This document shows positions 9,483 through 17,954 of a stretch of DNA of 64,000 nt, piece by piece. The stretch spans positions 17,478 to 81,477 of the forward strand of contig JAVYMA010000007.1 of assembly GCA_038740345.1 (NCBI GenBank). Reading direction: 5' to 3'. Below the pieces are notes generated by a model, which was given only the letters and a program-made list of their open reading frames with translations, did no database searches and had not been told where the DNA came from. Origin of the DNA: Methanomassiliicoccales archaeon (GTDB lineage: Archaea; Thermoplasmatota; Thermoplasmata; Methanomassiliicoccales; UBA472). Position numbers and translations under genes: made by a program. Position 1 is the first letter of the stretch. Each line of letters opens with the position of its first letter.

Positions 9483-10325
9483 TCAAGCCTTAATGCGCTC
9501 CAATCTTTTCTCTATCTCCTTTTCATCCATGCCTACCAAGGGGAAGAAGGCTGGCACTCTTGCATCCACGGATTTAATTTTTTCGAATTCGTTGAGAGTG
9601 TAGCCAAAGACAATCGCCATGGCCCTGTGGCGTTTAGCTGCTTCTTCTATGTCATCATTTGTCATTATCTTCATCCCTGAATCCCATTTCCTGAGGAGAT
9701 TAATCCCTGGGTCGTTCTCCTCTCCCATTGCCACCACCTTACATCCCCGCTTCATCAACAGCCAGGCAGCTAAGGCATCACGCTCTCCTGCTATTACTGC
9801 CAGCACCTTTCCTTGGCTACCAAGGGGAAGCCCTCCAGGTCCAGGAATGTAAGACGTGAAGATGTAGGCCTTATTGTCTCGAGCCTCGACGAAGAACTCC
9901 ACATCTGGGGAGTCGAGGTTAACGCCCACCTCCTTCCACTGATTGGCCAAATATATGGCTGAGCCTAACTCCCTGGCCATATCCATAGAGGTGAAGGGGT
10001 GGTCCCCTGTACGTCGAGCTCGAACAGCGAAGCTCTGACCCTGATGGAGAAAAGGCTGGGAGAATGAGGCGATAACGCTTTTCATCTCCTCCATATCGCT
10101 AGAGCAGCGCTCTGCCAATGAAATCGAAGCGATACCGAAAACTCGTGAAAGCGCTTTTGCCGCCCTTTCCAAATCAGCTGTCTCTACGAATATGCGACCA
10201 TGCTCTCTCAGCACCAAGCCCTCCAGGCCCGCGGCTGCCAGTGCGTTTAAAATATTATCCACCAACAAAGATTCGAAGCGTCTGCGCACGCTTTGGCTCT
10301 TGAGCCCGATCTCCGCATAACGCAC
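9483..10325 (-). CDS. ThiI-like THUMP-domain protein with degenerate PP-loop
   Basis: Related to tRNA 4-thiouridine synthetase ThiI: the N-terminal ferredoxin-like part (RYAEIGLKS), the THUMP domain (about residues 60-165) and the linker GPGGLPLGSQGKV are all present. The ATP-binding PP-loop, normally SGGxDS, reads AGERDA at 179-184, and the domain after it is only about 100 residues with no sulfur-relay cysteine pattern. The enzyme is therefore unlikely to adenylate tRNA. It may be a tRNA-binding partner or a decayed copy. The GTG at 10325 is used here. In-frame CTG codons upstream (10340-10326) would add the KLIL residues that commonly precede VRYGEI, so the true start may be a few codons earlier. 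Confidence 0.78.
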   Translation of the reverse strand: MRYAEIGLKSQSVRRRFESLLVDNILNALAAAGLEGLVLREHGRIFVETADLERAAKALSRVFGIASISLAERCSSDMEEMKSVIASFSQPFLHQGQSFAVRARRTGDHPFTSMDMARELGSAIYLANQWKEVGVNLDSPDVEFFVEARDNKAYIFTSYIPGPGGLPLGSQGKVLAVIAGERDALAAWLLMKRGCKVVAMGEENDPGINLLRKWDSGMKIMTNDDIEEAAKRHRAMAIVFGYTLNEFEKIKSVDARVPAFFPLVGMDEKEIEKRLERIKA

Positions 10326-10454
10326 CAGTATCAGCTTCAGACCATCACCTTTTCAAGTCTAAGGTCGAGGCTTCTTCTCTTTATCTTTATTCTTGTGCTC
10401 GTTATTTCGTGTGTTATGGATTCTCTTGTTTTGCATATCGCCATTGGCCCCTTT

Positions 10455-10724
10455 TCAATTTCCTGAACCCCTATGCAGAAGCTCGCCTACCTCCGCCTCG
10501 TGCATGTCTTGTAAGAAATCCATAAGGAAGGTGTTTACCGCACGCTGGACTGCCACCACTTCATCGAATGTCATTCCCTCAGGGAAAGCCTCGTCCAAAA
10601 GCCTCCCAAAGCCTTCCATAACGGTCAGGAGCGCCTTCTCTTCCTCCGACATTTCCTCCAAGATATTTTGGAAGTTCGTTTGATCAGTGAACGCGGGATC
10701 AGCGGCTCGCTTTTCCTTTTTCAT
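10455..10724 (-). CDS. Hypothetical small acidic helical protein
   Basis: Not recognised. About 89 residues from the ATG at 10724. It is rich in Glu and predicted helical by eye (ILEEMSEEEKALLTVMEG, then FDEVVAVQRAV), with no Cys motif and no membrane segment. A longer frame starts at 10766, but a TATA-like TTATATCC lies between the two starts at about the right distance for a leaderless transcript beginning near 10724, so I prefer the shorter form. Divergent from the TauE operon. Confidence 0.5.
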   Translation of the reverse strand: MKKEKRAADPAFTDQTNFQNILEEMSEEEKALLTVMEGFGRLLDEAFPEGMTFDEVVAVQRAVNTFLMDFLQDMHEAEVGELLHRGSGN

Positions 10725-10857
10725 CGTAGTTAGTAGTGCTGCCCCTTGGATATAACTATGCTTCATCTTAGGGTGGGGATTGAGTCATACAAGGATATCG
10801 ACGCACAGGAGGAACTCATTGAGGAATGATTATCTAACTGATACAGGATTCACACTC

Positions 10858-11685
10858 ATGGAGCCGCTGACGGCTCTAGGGATCATCCTCTTCGCTTCCT
10901 TGGCGGGTTTAATAGGATCCCTCTTGGGTTTGGGAGGCGGCATAATAATCGTGCCAGTGTTAGCGCTGGTTTTCAGATATTCTATGCAGCAGGCCATAGG
11001 GACAAGTCTCATGGCTGTGATAGCCACATCGATAGGTTCATCCTCGAAGTATGTAGGGCAAGGACTCAGCAATGTTCGGCTGGGATTAGTCCTAAGCACA
11101 GTAACTTCCTTAGGAAGTTTGATAGGTGCACTCTTTGCGGTATACATGGATCAACGTTTGCTGGCAGCCGTTTTCGCGTGGGTCCTTCTTTACACCGCTT
11201 TCTCCATGACCCGAGAAAAGAGCGAAGAAGCGGTCTGCGCCTCCTATGATTGTGGGGTTTTGGATTTGTCCTGCGCCTACAAAGAAGGGGACCGTGATGT
11301 TGAATATGCAACACGAAATTTGGGCAAGGGAATGCTGGGATCGCTCACGGGAGGGGTACAATCCGGTATGTTGGGCGTAGGGGGAGGGGTTATTAATGTA
11401 CCAGTCATGAGGCTGTGGATGGGAGTGCCCTTGAGGGCAGCTTGCGCCACCTCTAATTACATGATAGGCCTCACTGCCCTGGCAGGGGCCATCGTCTACT
11501 ATCAGTTCGGGCTCATCCAGGCGCTTCTTGCCGCAGTGGTGGCCATCGGCGTTTTCCTAGGCGCAGTGGCGGGGTCTAGGCTCTCTTGCCGTGTCCAAGG
11601 GAGGACCCTAAAGCTGGTCTTCTCCGTCGTCCTTGTTTCTGTGGCGGCGCTCATGGCGCTAAAGGCCCTGGGGGTGATGCCATGA
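10858..11685 (+). CDS. TauE/SafE-family (TSUP) anion permease
   Basis: Integral membrane protein of 275 residues from the chosen ATG. Two repeated halves carry the family's glycine-rich helix starts (GSLLGLGGGIIIVPVLAL and GMLGVGGGVINVPVMRL), and about eight hydrophobic helices are visible. The family exports or imports sulfite, sulfoacetate and related anions, but the substrate here is unknown. A longer frame starts from a TTG at 10780, but those 26 residues are polar and unlike the family. The stop overlaps the ATG of the next gene (ATGA), the first of two such overlaps in this three-gene operon. Confidence 0.88.
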   Translation: MEPLTALGIILFASLAGLIGSLLGLGGGIIIVPVLALVFRYSMQQAIGTSLMAVIATSIGSSSKYVGQGLSNVRLGLVLSTVTSLGSLIGALFAVYMDQRLLAAVFAWVLLYTAFSMTREKSEEAVCASYDCGVLDLSCAYKEGDRDVEYATRNLGKGMLGSLTGGVQSGMLGVGGGVINVPVMRLWMGVPLRAACATSNYMIGLTALAGAIVYYQFGLIQALLAAVVAIGVFLGAVAGSRLSCRVQGRTLKLVFSVVLVSVAALMALKALGVMP

Positions 11686-12035
11686 TTGCCAGGGCCCAAG
11701 CAGATCATATGCTCAGGAATGCCCTAAGACTCACCCTGAGGGTTGGCATGTGCATGAGCATTGCGCTGCTAGTTTTGGGAATCGTTATGTACCTGTCATT
11801 CGACGGTGAGCCAGGGGCAACCCTAGGACTCTTTCAGGCTTTCGAGGCCGCTTTGGCCGGCAAGGCCATAGGATTTCTTTCCTTGGGCCTCCTGACATTG
11901 ATAGCCACCCCCTTGGCCGGGGTGATCGTGGCCTTGGGGGTGTTCCTGCGAAATCATGACTGGAGATTCGCGGCTGTCGCCTTGGCTTGGCTAGGAGTGG
12001 TGGCACTAGCCATATTCGTGAAGGTGCTGACATGA
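11682..12035 (+). CDS. DUF1634 membrane protein
   Basis: 117 residues with three hydrophobic helices (about 20-42, 65-88 and 98-117), matching the small DUF1634 family that is regularly found next to TauE/SafE permeases. The ATG overlaps the TauE stop (ATGA), so translation is coupled. Its own stop overlaps the next start in the same way. Function is unknown, and an accessory role for the permease is inferred from the conserved pairing. Confidence 0.8.
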   Translation: MIARAQADHMLRNALRLTLRVGMCMSIALLVLGIVMYLSFDGEPGATLGLFQAFEAALAGKAIGFLSLGLLTLIATPLAGVIVALGVFLRNHDWRFAAVALAWLGVVALAIFVKVLT

Positions 12036-12547
12036 GCGAAATCCTCGAAGAGGGGGTGATTTTCCGCGAAGTACAGCGGCTACGGCAGCCATGGGTGTTG
12101 GCCATTGTCTTCGGGATCACCTTAATGGCCTGGGCCATGGCCTTCAGCCAGCTCGTCCTGGGCGTCCCCCTGGGCAACAATCCTGCCACAGACTGGCAGA
12201 TGGTCGTGATCCTAATGCTGGTGGGGGTGCTGTTCCCTGCCTTCATCCTATCGTTGGAACTTAGCGTAGAAGTGCGCAGGGACGGCCTCTTCCTTCGCTA
12301 CCGACCCTTCCATCGCAAGTATATCGACCTGAAGCTTAACACCGTGGTCAGCGTCCAGGCCATGACCTATCGCCCCTTGAGGGACTTTGGAGGTTGGGGG
12401 ATCAGATATGGGCGCGGGGGCACCGCCTACAGCATGAGCGGTAACGAGGGAGTACAGCTCACCTATCCCAAGAACAGGCACATAATGATCGGGTCGCTGA
12501 GGGCCCAGGAACTGGAGATGGCGATAAGAAGCGTGATGAGGAAATGA
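12032..12547 (+). CDS. Small membrane protein, DUF6141-like
   Basis: 171 residues. A soluble start (VIFREVQRLRQPW) is followed by two transmembrane helices (about 18-42 and 52-75), and then a beta-rich domain with VRRDGLFLRYRP, DFGGWGIRYG and QLTYPKNRHIMIGS. The layout is that of small PH-like membrane proteins and resembles DUF6141. It is coupled to the DUF1634 gene by an ATGA overlap. No catalytic motif is seen. It is probably part of the same membrane system as TauE. Confidence 0.65.
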   Translation: MSEILEEGVIFREVQRLRQPWVLAIVFGITLMAWAMAFSQLVLGVPLGNNPATDWQMVVILMLVGVLFPAFILSLELSVEVRRDGLFLRYRPFHRKYIDLKLNTVVSVQAMTYRPLRDFGGWGIRYGRGGTAYSMSGNEGVQLTYPKNRHIMIGSLRAQELEMAIRSVMRK

Positions 12548-12596
12548 GCCTTGAGCGCTGCCATCGATTGAGATAATTTCATATCCTCGCTTAGAG

Positions 12597-13934
12597 GTGG
12601 GGGGCGAGGGATGGGAAAGGGTGCAATCGAAACAGGGAGGCGACCGCTGGTACTATACATTCCTGCCATACAATGTCGCAGGGGGCTCCACCTCGCCTAT
12701 GATCCCTCTCTTCATCACCGAGGGGTTAGGAGGCACAGTGGCCCAAGTGGGTCTGGTGGGAGCTATCTCTTCCATGGCCTCTGTCCCGGCTAATGTGCTT
12801 TGGGGCAATTTATCGGACACCCTGAGGAAAAGGAAGATCTTTGTCCTCATCGGCTTTCTCGGTATGGCTATGGCCCTCATGCTCATGGGATTGAGCATGG
12901 ATATGGGGACATATTATTTCGCCAATTTCGTGCTTGGCGCAATAGCCGCTGCCGCTGCCCCTGTTAGTACTGTAATCATATTGGAGTCTTTCAAAAAAGA
13001 AGAATGGGCAAGACGCATTGGTGATTTCAGCAAAGTAGGAGGCGTAGGCTGGGTACTTGGGTTAATTCTTGGGACCGTTTGGCTCCAATTGGCAGCTAAT
13101 GATGGTACCACGGTCACTGCTATGCGCGGCCTCTTCATCACCGCGGCAGCGCTTGCATTGGCCTCGGCGTTTTTAGCGCTCAAATGGGTACCAGAGCCTA
13201 CATCGAAGGTGGAAAGACACGAGACCTTGGAAACGGTTCCTCCTCATAATATCCTTCACTTCGAGAGAGGACGCTACACGCCAACCAAGGTCCTTCACAT
13301 CCTAAGGATGAGCGCACATAATCTCTCACCTAAAAATTTTCCCTTAACTTTGAAAATCTATTACATCGTGATACTCCTGGCTTTCACTGGCTTCCTGACA
13401 TTCTACACGGCCTTCCCCATATTCCTAAAGCGGGAGCTTGGTCTAAGCGTCTCCGAGGTCTTCTTGATTTATTTGGCCAGTAGCGTTACTTCCGCGCTTA
13501 CGTACTCTCTCGCGGGAAAGTGGACGTCCAGATTCGGTGGTAAGAAAGTGCAGATCTTGGCCTTCTCAGGTCGAGTTTTTCTCTTTCCCTCAGTCTTCCT
13601 TGTTACGGTGATAGGATTTAGTTCTCTCCAGCTTTTGCTCATCTTATGCATCTTGCACTCGTTGATAGGCATGTGCTGGGCTACTCTGAGCGTGGCAGGA
13701 TCGACCATCGTTTCAAATATCGCTTTGAAGGAGTTCAAGACTGAGTCGCTTGGTGCATACAACGCTATGATGGGGGTAGGAACTATTGCGGGATCGCTCA
13801 TAGGCGGCCTATTGGCTGAGTTCTTTGGGTATTCCACCGCCTTCCTTTCAGCCTCTGGTTTCGTACTCGCCGGATTGATATTGCTATTTTTTACAAATGT
13901 GGAAAAGGAAAGGAAAGATGGTGGGATTCAATAA
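12597..13934 (+). CDS. Major facilitator superfamily transporter
   Basis: 445 residues with about twelve hydrophobic helices. The A-motif-like loop between helices 2 and 3 is GNLSDTLRKRK and the equivalent in the second half is AGKWTSRFGGKK. A long polar loop (about residues 200-250) separates the halves. The substrate cannot be read from sequence. The start is uncertain: GTG at 12597 or GTG at 12621 are both possible within a purine-rich stretch. It follows the TauE operon by about 50 nt and may be read with it. Confidence 0.85.
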   Translation: MGGEGWERVQSKQGGDRWYYTFLPYNVAGGSTSPMIPLFITEGLGGTVAQVGLVGAISSMASVPANVLWGNLSDTLRKRKIFVLIGFLGMAMALMLMGLSMDMGTYYFANFVLGAIAAAAAPVSTVIILESFKKEEWARRIGDFSKVGGVGWVLGLILGTVWLQLAANDGTTVTAMRGLFITAAALALASAFLALKWVPEPTSKVERHETLETVPPHNILHFERGRYTPTKVLHILRMSAHNLSPKNFPLTLKIYYIVILLAFTGFLTFYTAFPIFLKRELGLSVSEVFLIYLASSVTSALTYSLAGKWTSRFGGKKVQILAFSGRVFLFPSVFLVTVIGFSSLQLLLILCILHSLIGMCWATLSVAGSTIVSNIALKEFKTESLGAYNAMMGVGTIAGSLIGGLLAEFFGYSTAFLSASGFVLAGLILLFFTNVEKERKDGGIQ

Positions 13935-13956
13935 TTAATTACTGTTACTGTAATAA

Positions 13957-14406
13957 CTAACTCCGTAAAGCGCCTGCGATCCTGCGACCAAAATTCACTG
14001 CCTTTTCCTCAGCGCCTTCGGAGAGAGGTCCCTTCATGCCCTTTACCCCGAACCACTCAGGAGGTAATACTATGACTACACCAGCGCCCTCCATCATCTT
14101 GCGGAGTTTGTCCGCCGCACCCTTTCCCACCCTTTCGAATCTGGTGTCGAAAGCCGTGCCTTTCTTTCCCGCAGCTCCAAGAGCTATTCCAGACTTGAGC
14201 GCTCGCTTTACGCTACCCATGGCGGAGCCTACGTGAGTTGGCGAGCCAAAAATCCAAGCCTCTGCGGATTTTAAATCCTCAGCTGTCACAGATGCAGCTC
14301 TTTTAATCTCTACATCAGCTCCAACTTCCTTCATCCCTGAAGAGATGGCACGGGCGATCTTCTCGGTCATTCCCGTTTTGCTATCATAAACGATTAAGGC
14401 TTTCAT
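13957..14406 (-). CDS. Flavodoxin-family protein
   Basis: FMN-binding electron carrier or quinone-reductase-like protein of 149 residues. The FMN phosphate loop is YDSKTGMTEKIA (about residues 7-18), and the second loop is GSPTHVGSAMGSVK. It resembles archaeal single-domain flavodoxins. The ATG at 14406 has a GAGGG site upstream, so the TTG two codons earlier is less likely. Convergent with the MFS gene, 22 nt apart. Confidence 0.86.
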   Translation of the reverse strand: MKALIVYDSKTGMTEKIARAISSGMKEVGADVEIKRAASVTAEDLKSAEAWIFGSPTHVGSAMGSVKRALKSGIALGAAGKKGTAFDTRFERVGKGAADKLRKMMEGAGVVIVLPPEWFGVKGMKGPLSEGAEEKAVNFGRRIAGALRS

Positions 14407-14784
14407 GAACAATCCCTCTTTACATAACCGCTGTATGCATTTATGGCCCTTTTCCTAAATATGTTCTGCTTTACTTTCTCCTCTTCTTTCTTCCATAATT
14501 TTATAAAATAAATAAAATTAAGAGCGAAGCGTTCCATAATTTATTGCCAAGCCAACTAATTTATTCTTAGGAAAAATAGCAATACAATTTGTTTGCACTG
14601 GTCATCTCCCATTATTTTAGGAGAGGTCTCTGTCTTCATATATTTCTAGCCTCCATATATGCGCATTGTTTGACTTGCAGAGTCAGGTTTCCTCAATTTT
14701 CGGGATAAACAACTCTGGAGACGTGATGAGGAGACTAATTTACCAATGATGTCCTACCCAGTCAGCCAACGAAGAAAAGAGGAA
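14407..14784. other. Intergenic AT-rich region between the flavodoxin and tRNA-Leu genes
   Basis: About 380 bases, AT-rich near 14500-14560, with no ORF supported by a ribosome site. A perfect C-box-like GTGATGA occurs at 14723-14729, but no matching CTGA D box follows at a suitable distance, so a C/D RNA is not called. Confidence 0.4.
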
Positions 14785-14872
14785 TGGTGCAGGGAGGAGG
14801 ATTTGAACCCCCGAACGCCTACGCGATGAGACCCTGAATCTCACACCGTTGGCCAGGCTTGGTTATCCCTGC
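14785..14872 (-). tRNA. tRNA-Leu (CAG anticodon), CCA encoded
   Basis: Read on the minus strand, the acceptor GCAGGGA pairs fully with TCCCTGC. The anticodon stem TGAGA/TCTCA encloses the loop TTCAGGG, giving CAG. A long variable arm (class II tRNA) is followed by the T-arm GGGGGTTCAAATCC. The discriminator A and an encoded CCA (14785-14787 on the plus strand) follow the acceptor. Decodes CUG leucine codons. Confidence 0.95.
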
Positions 14873-15087
14873 ATTCGCTTGCGGAGGTGGAACATAATCT
14901 CTGCATACTAAAACCTTGCCCATCTTGGGATGGGTGATCTTGATCTTCAATTGTTATATCTCTGTCGTCGCTATCCGAGGCCCAATTTTCGATGTTATCA
15001 GATTTGGTAATCCAGTGCTTCCCTCTTATAATTCCCAAAGATATTTTCGAGGAGCAACAGTCCCACGTTTGCCTGAAGGAGCGAGCC

Positions 15088-17814
15088 ATGAAGAAAGGAA
15101 AGGTGTGGGAAAGTGTTCGATTCAAAACAATAGGCATCGCGGTTTTAATAGTAATAGGCCTGATTCTGGCCGTTTATATACTATCGTCTAGTATAAATAT
15201 GGCTAACTTCGAAAGATTGGAAAGAGATGAGCTTGAAAAAAACCTAGAACGTCTCTCCCGTTTAATAGAGAGAGACCTAGACTCGATAGGGGCCATGGCA
15301 GAAGACTGGTCCAATTGGGATGATGTATATTATTTCGTTGCCACCAGAGAACCCGATTTCATAGAGACCAATATGGGGCAATCGACTTTGGATTACATGG
15401 GTTTGGATCTAATAGCCTTCTATGATAAAGATGGATTCCTAGTTTATCAAGAGTTATTTGAGCAAGGAATTCTAGAGGATGAAGAGGTTAGAAATGCCTT
15501 TAATCGCAGCCTAGCCTCCCAGATGATTCCAGATGGTTACATAATAACCAAAGTGTTGGCAGGGGAGGAAACCACAGGAATGATGGTAGTTAACGACGAA
15601 ATCCTTTTGATGTCTGCCAAACCCATCTTGACCAGTTTGGGAGAGGGGCCGATCAATGGCGTCCTTTTAATGGGTTTAATTATGGATGATGAGCGACAAG
15701 GGACATTAAGCGATCTCCTGGAAGCTTCGGTCTCTTTCTTTACCATAGATTCCCCCAAACTCTGGAGCGAGCTCGGTTCAGAGGCAATGGAAATACTCAA
15801 TCAAACAGGATCTGCTAACCGCGTAAAAGGTAAAGATGCTATAGCAGGATATATGCGCCTTAACGATGTTTATGGCTCGAATATCGTTGTGATCAGGGCA
15901 GAGGTACCTAGAAGCATCTATCTTCAGGGACAGGCTAGTCAGAGTTTACTATTACTAGCGTTGAGCTGTAGTATCGCCCTGTTTGGCGCATTCACCATCG
16001 GGTTAATGGAGACATGGGTGATCTCCAGGATAAGCAAGCTAAGTAATGAAGTAAATGAGATAGCAGAGAGCGGCGACACTTCCCGGCGAATAGCAGAGAA
16101 TGGAAAGGACGAGATAGGTGAGCTCAGTAGCAACATAAATGCGATGCTTACAGCATTGGAAGATGGACAGCGTCAAATGATGGAAATGGAACGCACCGGC
16201 AGGGAAAAGCTTGAAAACCTGGTGCGGGAAAGAACTGCTGAGCTGCTAGAATCCAATCGCGCCCTTTCCAGAGAGGTGGAGGAAAGACAACGCACAGAAG
16301 AAGAGTTACGTCAGAGTGAGAGTCGCTATAGAGCCGTAGTGGAGGATCAAACAGAACTTATTAAAAGAACTCTTCCAGACGGAACTATCACTTTTGTGAA
16401 CCAGGCTTTCGCCAGATATTATTCTTCTACCCCTCAATCCTTGATAGGCACAAAATTCTCCCCGGAGATGCCAAAAGAGGATGCGGAGCTGGTGAGTTTT
16501 AGTTTACAAAGCATCACTTCCGATCGACCAGTCGTTTCTTATCAGCATCGAGTTCTGTTGCCAAAAGGGAATGAAGTTTGGCAACAGTGGACCTCCAGGG
16601 GCATTTTTGACGGTTCTGGAAAGTTACAGGAAATACAGAGCGTGGGACGAGACATAACCGAACGCATAAGATTCGAGCAGGAGATGCTCCGTACGCAAAA
16701 GCTAGAGTCCTTAGGTCGCCTTGCTGGGGGGATCGCGCATGAATTCAATAACATTCTTACCTCCATAGTAGGAAATATAACCCTAGCAAGAATGGAGAAA
16801 AGCACTTCTCATGAATTAGAAAGAAGACTCCAGGATGCAGAAAATTCCGCCTTGAAGGCTAAAAATCTAACTCAACAGTTGTTGACCTTCGCGCAAGGAG
16901 GTGACCCGATCAAGGAAATTTCTGATGTGACCGCTTTGGTTAAGGATTCCGCTGATCTGCTCACTAGAGGTTCAAATGTGACTCTTGTTCTAGATCTTCC
17001 CTCTGATCCATGGATGGTTGAGATCGACCCAGAACAAATGCGACAGGCGTTAAACAACATCATCATCAATGCCATAGAGTCCATGCCTGAGGGTGGAAAA
17101 TTGCTCATATCCGCACGGAATCTTGTCATCGAAGGCTCAAATGAACTTAACCTTCCCCCTAATAACTACATCATGATCGAATTCTCCGATGAAGGGCACG
17201 GCATCCCAGAGAACGAATTGACAAGGATTTTCGATCCATTCTTCACCACCAAAAAAGAGGGGAGCGGGTTGGGTTTAACCGTTGCCCTTTCGATAATAAG
17301 GAAGCATGGTGGCCATATAACCGTTGATTCTCAAGTTGGCAGAGGTTCAACCTTCAGGTTGTATCTTCCCGCTGTAAAGAAAACTTCACAAGAAGCCCCT
17401 CTTTTAGAGTTAAAAGATAAAAATTGTGTTAGAATTCTGCTCATGGACGATGAGATAAGCATTCTCGAGATCGTATCGGAACTCTTAACCGCACTTGGAT
17501 ACGAGGTGGATTGTGCCCGGAATGGTGAGGAGGCTTTGGAGGCATATCAAAGGGCGCAAAAATCAGGGAAAGGTTTCGACCTGATTCTGATGGACCTAAC
17601 CATTCGTGGAGGAATGGGTGGCAGGGAGGCTATAAGGAAGCTTCGTGAATTGCATCCCGAGGTCAGGGCCATAGTCTCCAGCGGCTATTCCAACGACCCA
17701 ATCATGTCAGACTTCAGGAGTCATGGTTTTGTAGGGGTTTTACGAAAACCTTACACATTCGAAGAACTGAAGGATGCGATTTCCTCAGCACTTGAGGCGA
17801 AGATACCAGAATAG
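15088..17814 (+). CDS. CHASE4-type hybrid sensor histidine kinase with receiver domain
   Basis: Membrane sensor of 908 residues. Order: transmembrane helix (about 13-35), extracellular CHASE4-like domain with the WSNWDDVYYFV signature (about 60-270), second helix (about 285-310), HAMP (to about 365), short coiled coil, PAS (about 420-540), HisKA with H551 in GGIAHEFNN, HATPase with the N box NIIINAIESMPEGG and G box GSGLGL, and a C-terminal receiver with D836 in LILMDLTIRGG and lysine in LRKPY. The ATG at 15088 has GGAG 6 nt upstream. It is on the same strand as, and 140 nt before, ppk1, so a link to polyphosphate control is possible but unproven. Its output partner is not encoded nearby. Confidence 0.92.
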   Translation: MKKGKVWESVRFKTIGIAVLIVIGLILAVYILSSSINMANFERLERDELEKNLERLSRLIERDLDSIGAMAEDWSNWDDVYYFVATREPDFIETNMGQSTLDYMGLDLIAFYDKDGFLVYQELFEQGILEDEEVRNAFNRSLASQMIPDGYIITKVLAGEETTGMMVVNDEILLMSAKPILTSLGEGPINGVLLMGLIMDDERQGTLSDLLEASVSFFTIDSPKLWSELGSEAMEILNQTGSANRVKGKDAIAGYMRLNDVYGSNIVVIRAEVPRSIYLQGQASQSLLLLALSCSIALFGAFTIGLMETWVISRISKLSNEVNEIAESGDTSRRIAENGKDEIGELSSNINAMLTALEDGQRQMMEMERTGREKLENLVRERTAELLESNRALSREVEERQRTEEELRQSESRYRAVVEDQTELIKRTLPDGTITFVNQAFARYYSSTPQSLIGTKFSPEMPKEDAELVSFSLQSITSDRPVVSYQHRVLLPKGNEVWQQWTSRGIFDGSGKLQEIQSVGRDITERIRFEQEMLRTQKLESLGRLAGGIAHEFNNILTSIVGNITLARMEKSTSHELERRLQDAENSALKAKNLTQQLLTFAQGGDPIKEISDVTALVKDSADLLTRGSNVTLVLDLPSDPWMVEIDPEQMRQALNNIIINAIESMPEGGKLLISARNLVIEGSNELNLPPNNYIMIEFSDEGHGIPENELTRIFDPFFTTKKEGSGLGLTVALSIIRKHGGHITVDSQVGRGSTFRLYLPAVKKTSQEAPLLELKDKNCVRILLMDDEISILEIVSELLTALGYEVDCARNGEEALEAYQRAQKSGKGFDLILMDLTIRGGMGGREAIRKLRELHPEVRAIVSSGYSNDPIMSDFRSHGFVGVLRKPYTFEELKDAISSALEAKIPE

Positions 17815-17954
17815 TGACATAGGAAATTTTGGATAATATTCCAGAGTATTTCTTCCAGCTTTTCTAGAAGATGCTAGTGATGAGTAGTAAAGAAACAGAT
17901 GTGAAGGAAATTAGAAATACGAAATTTTACAAAAGCCATAAAGGAGATGAGTGC

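Noticed and set aside
11586..11681. Upstream extension of the DUF1634 gene
   Set aside because: It lies wholly inside the TauE gene in another frame. The ATGA overlap at 11682 is the natural start.
14723..14784. Possible C/D box RNA starting with GTGATGA
   Set aside because: A perfect C-box-like heptamer and an ATGATG about 20 nt later are present, but no CTGA D box follows at the right distance and no terminal stem is seen.
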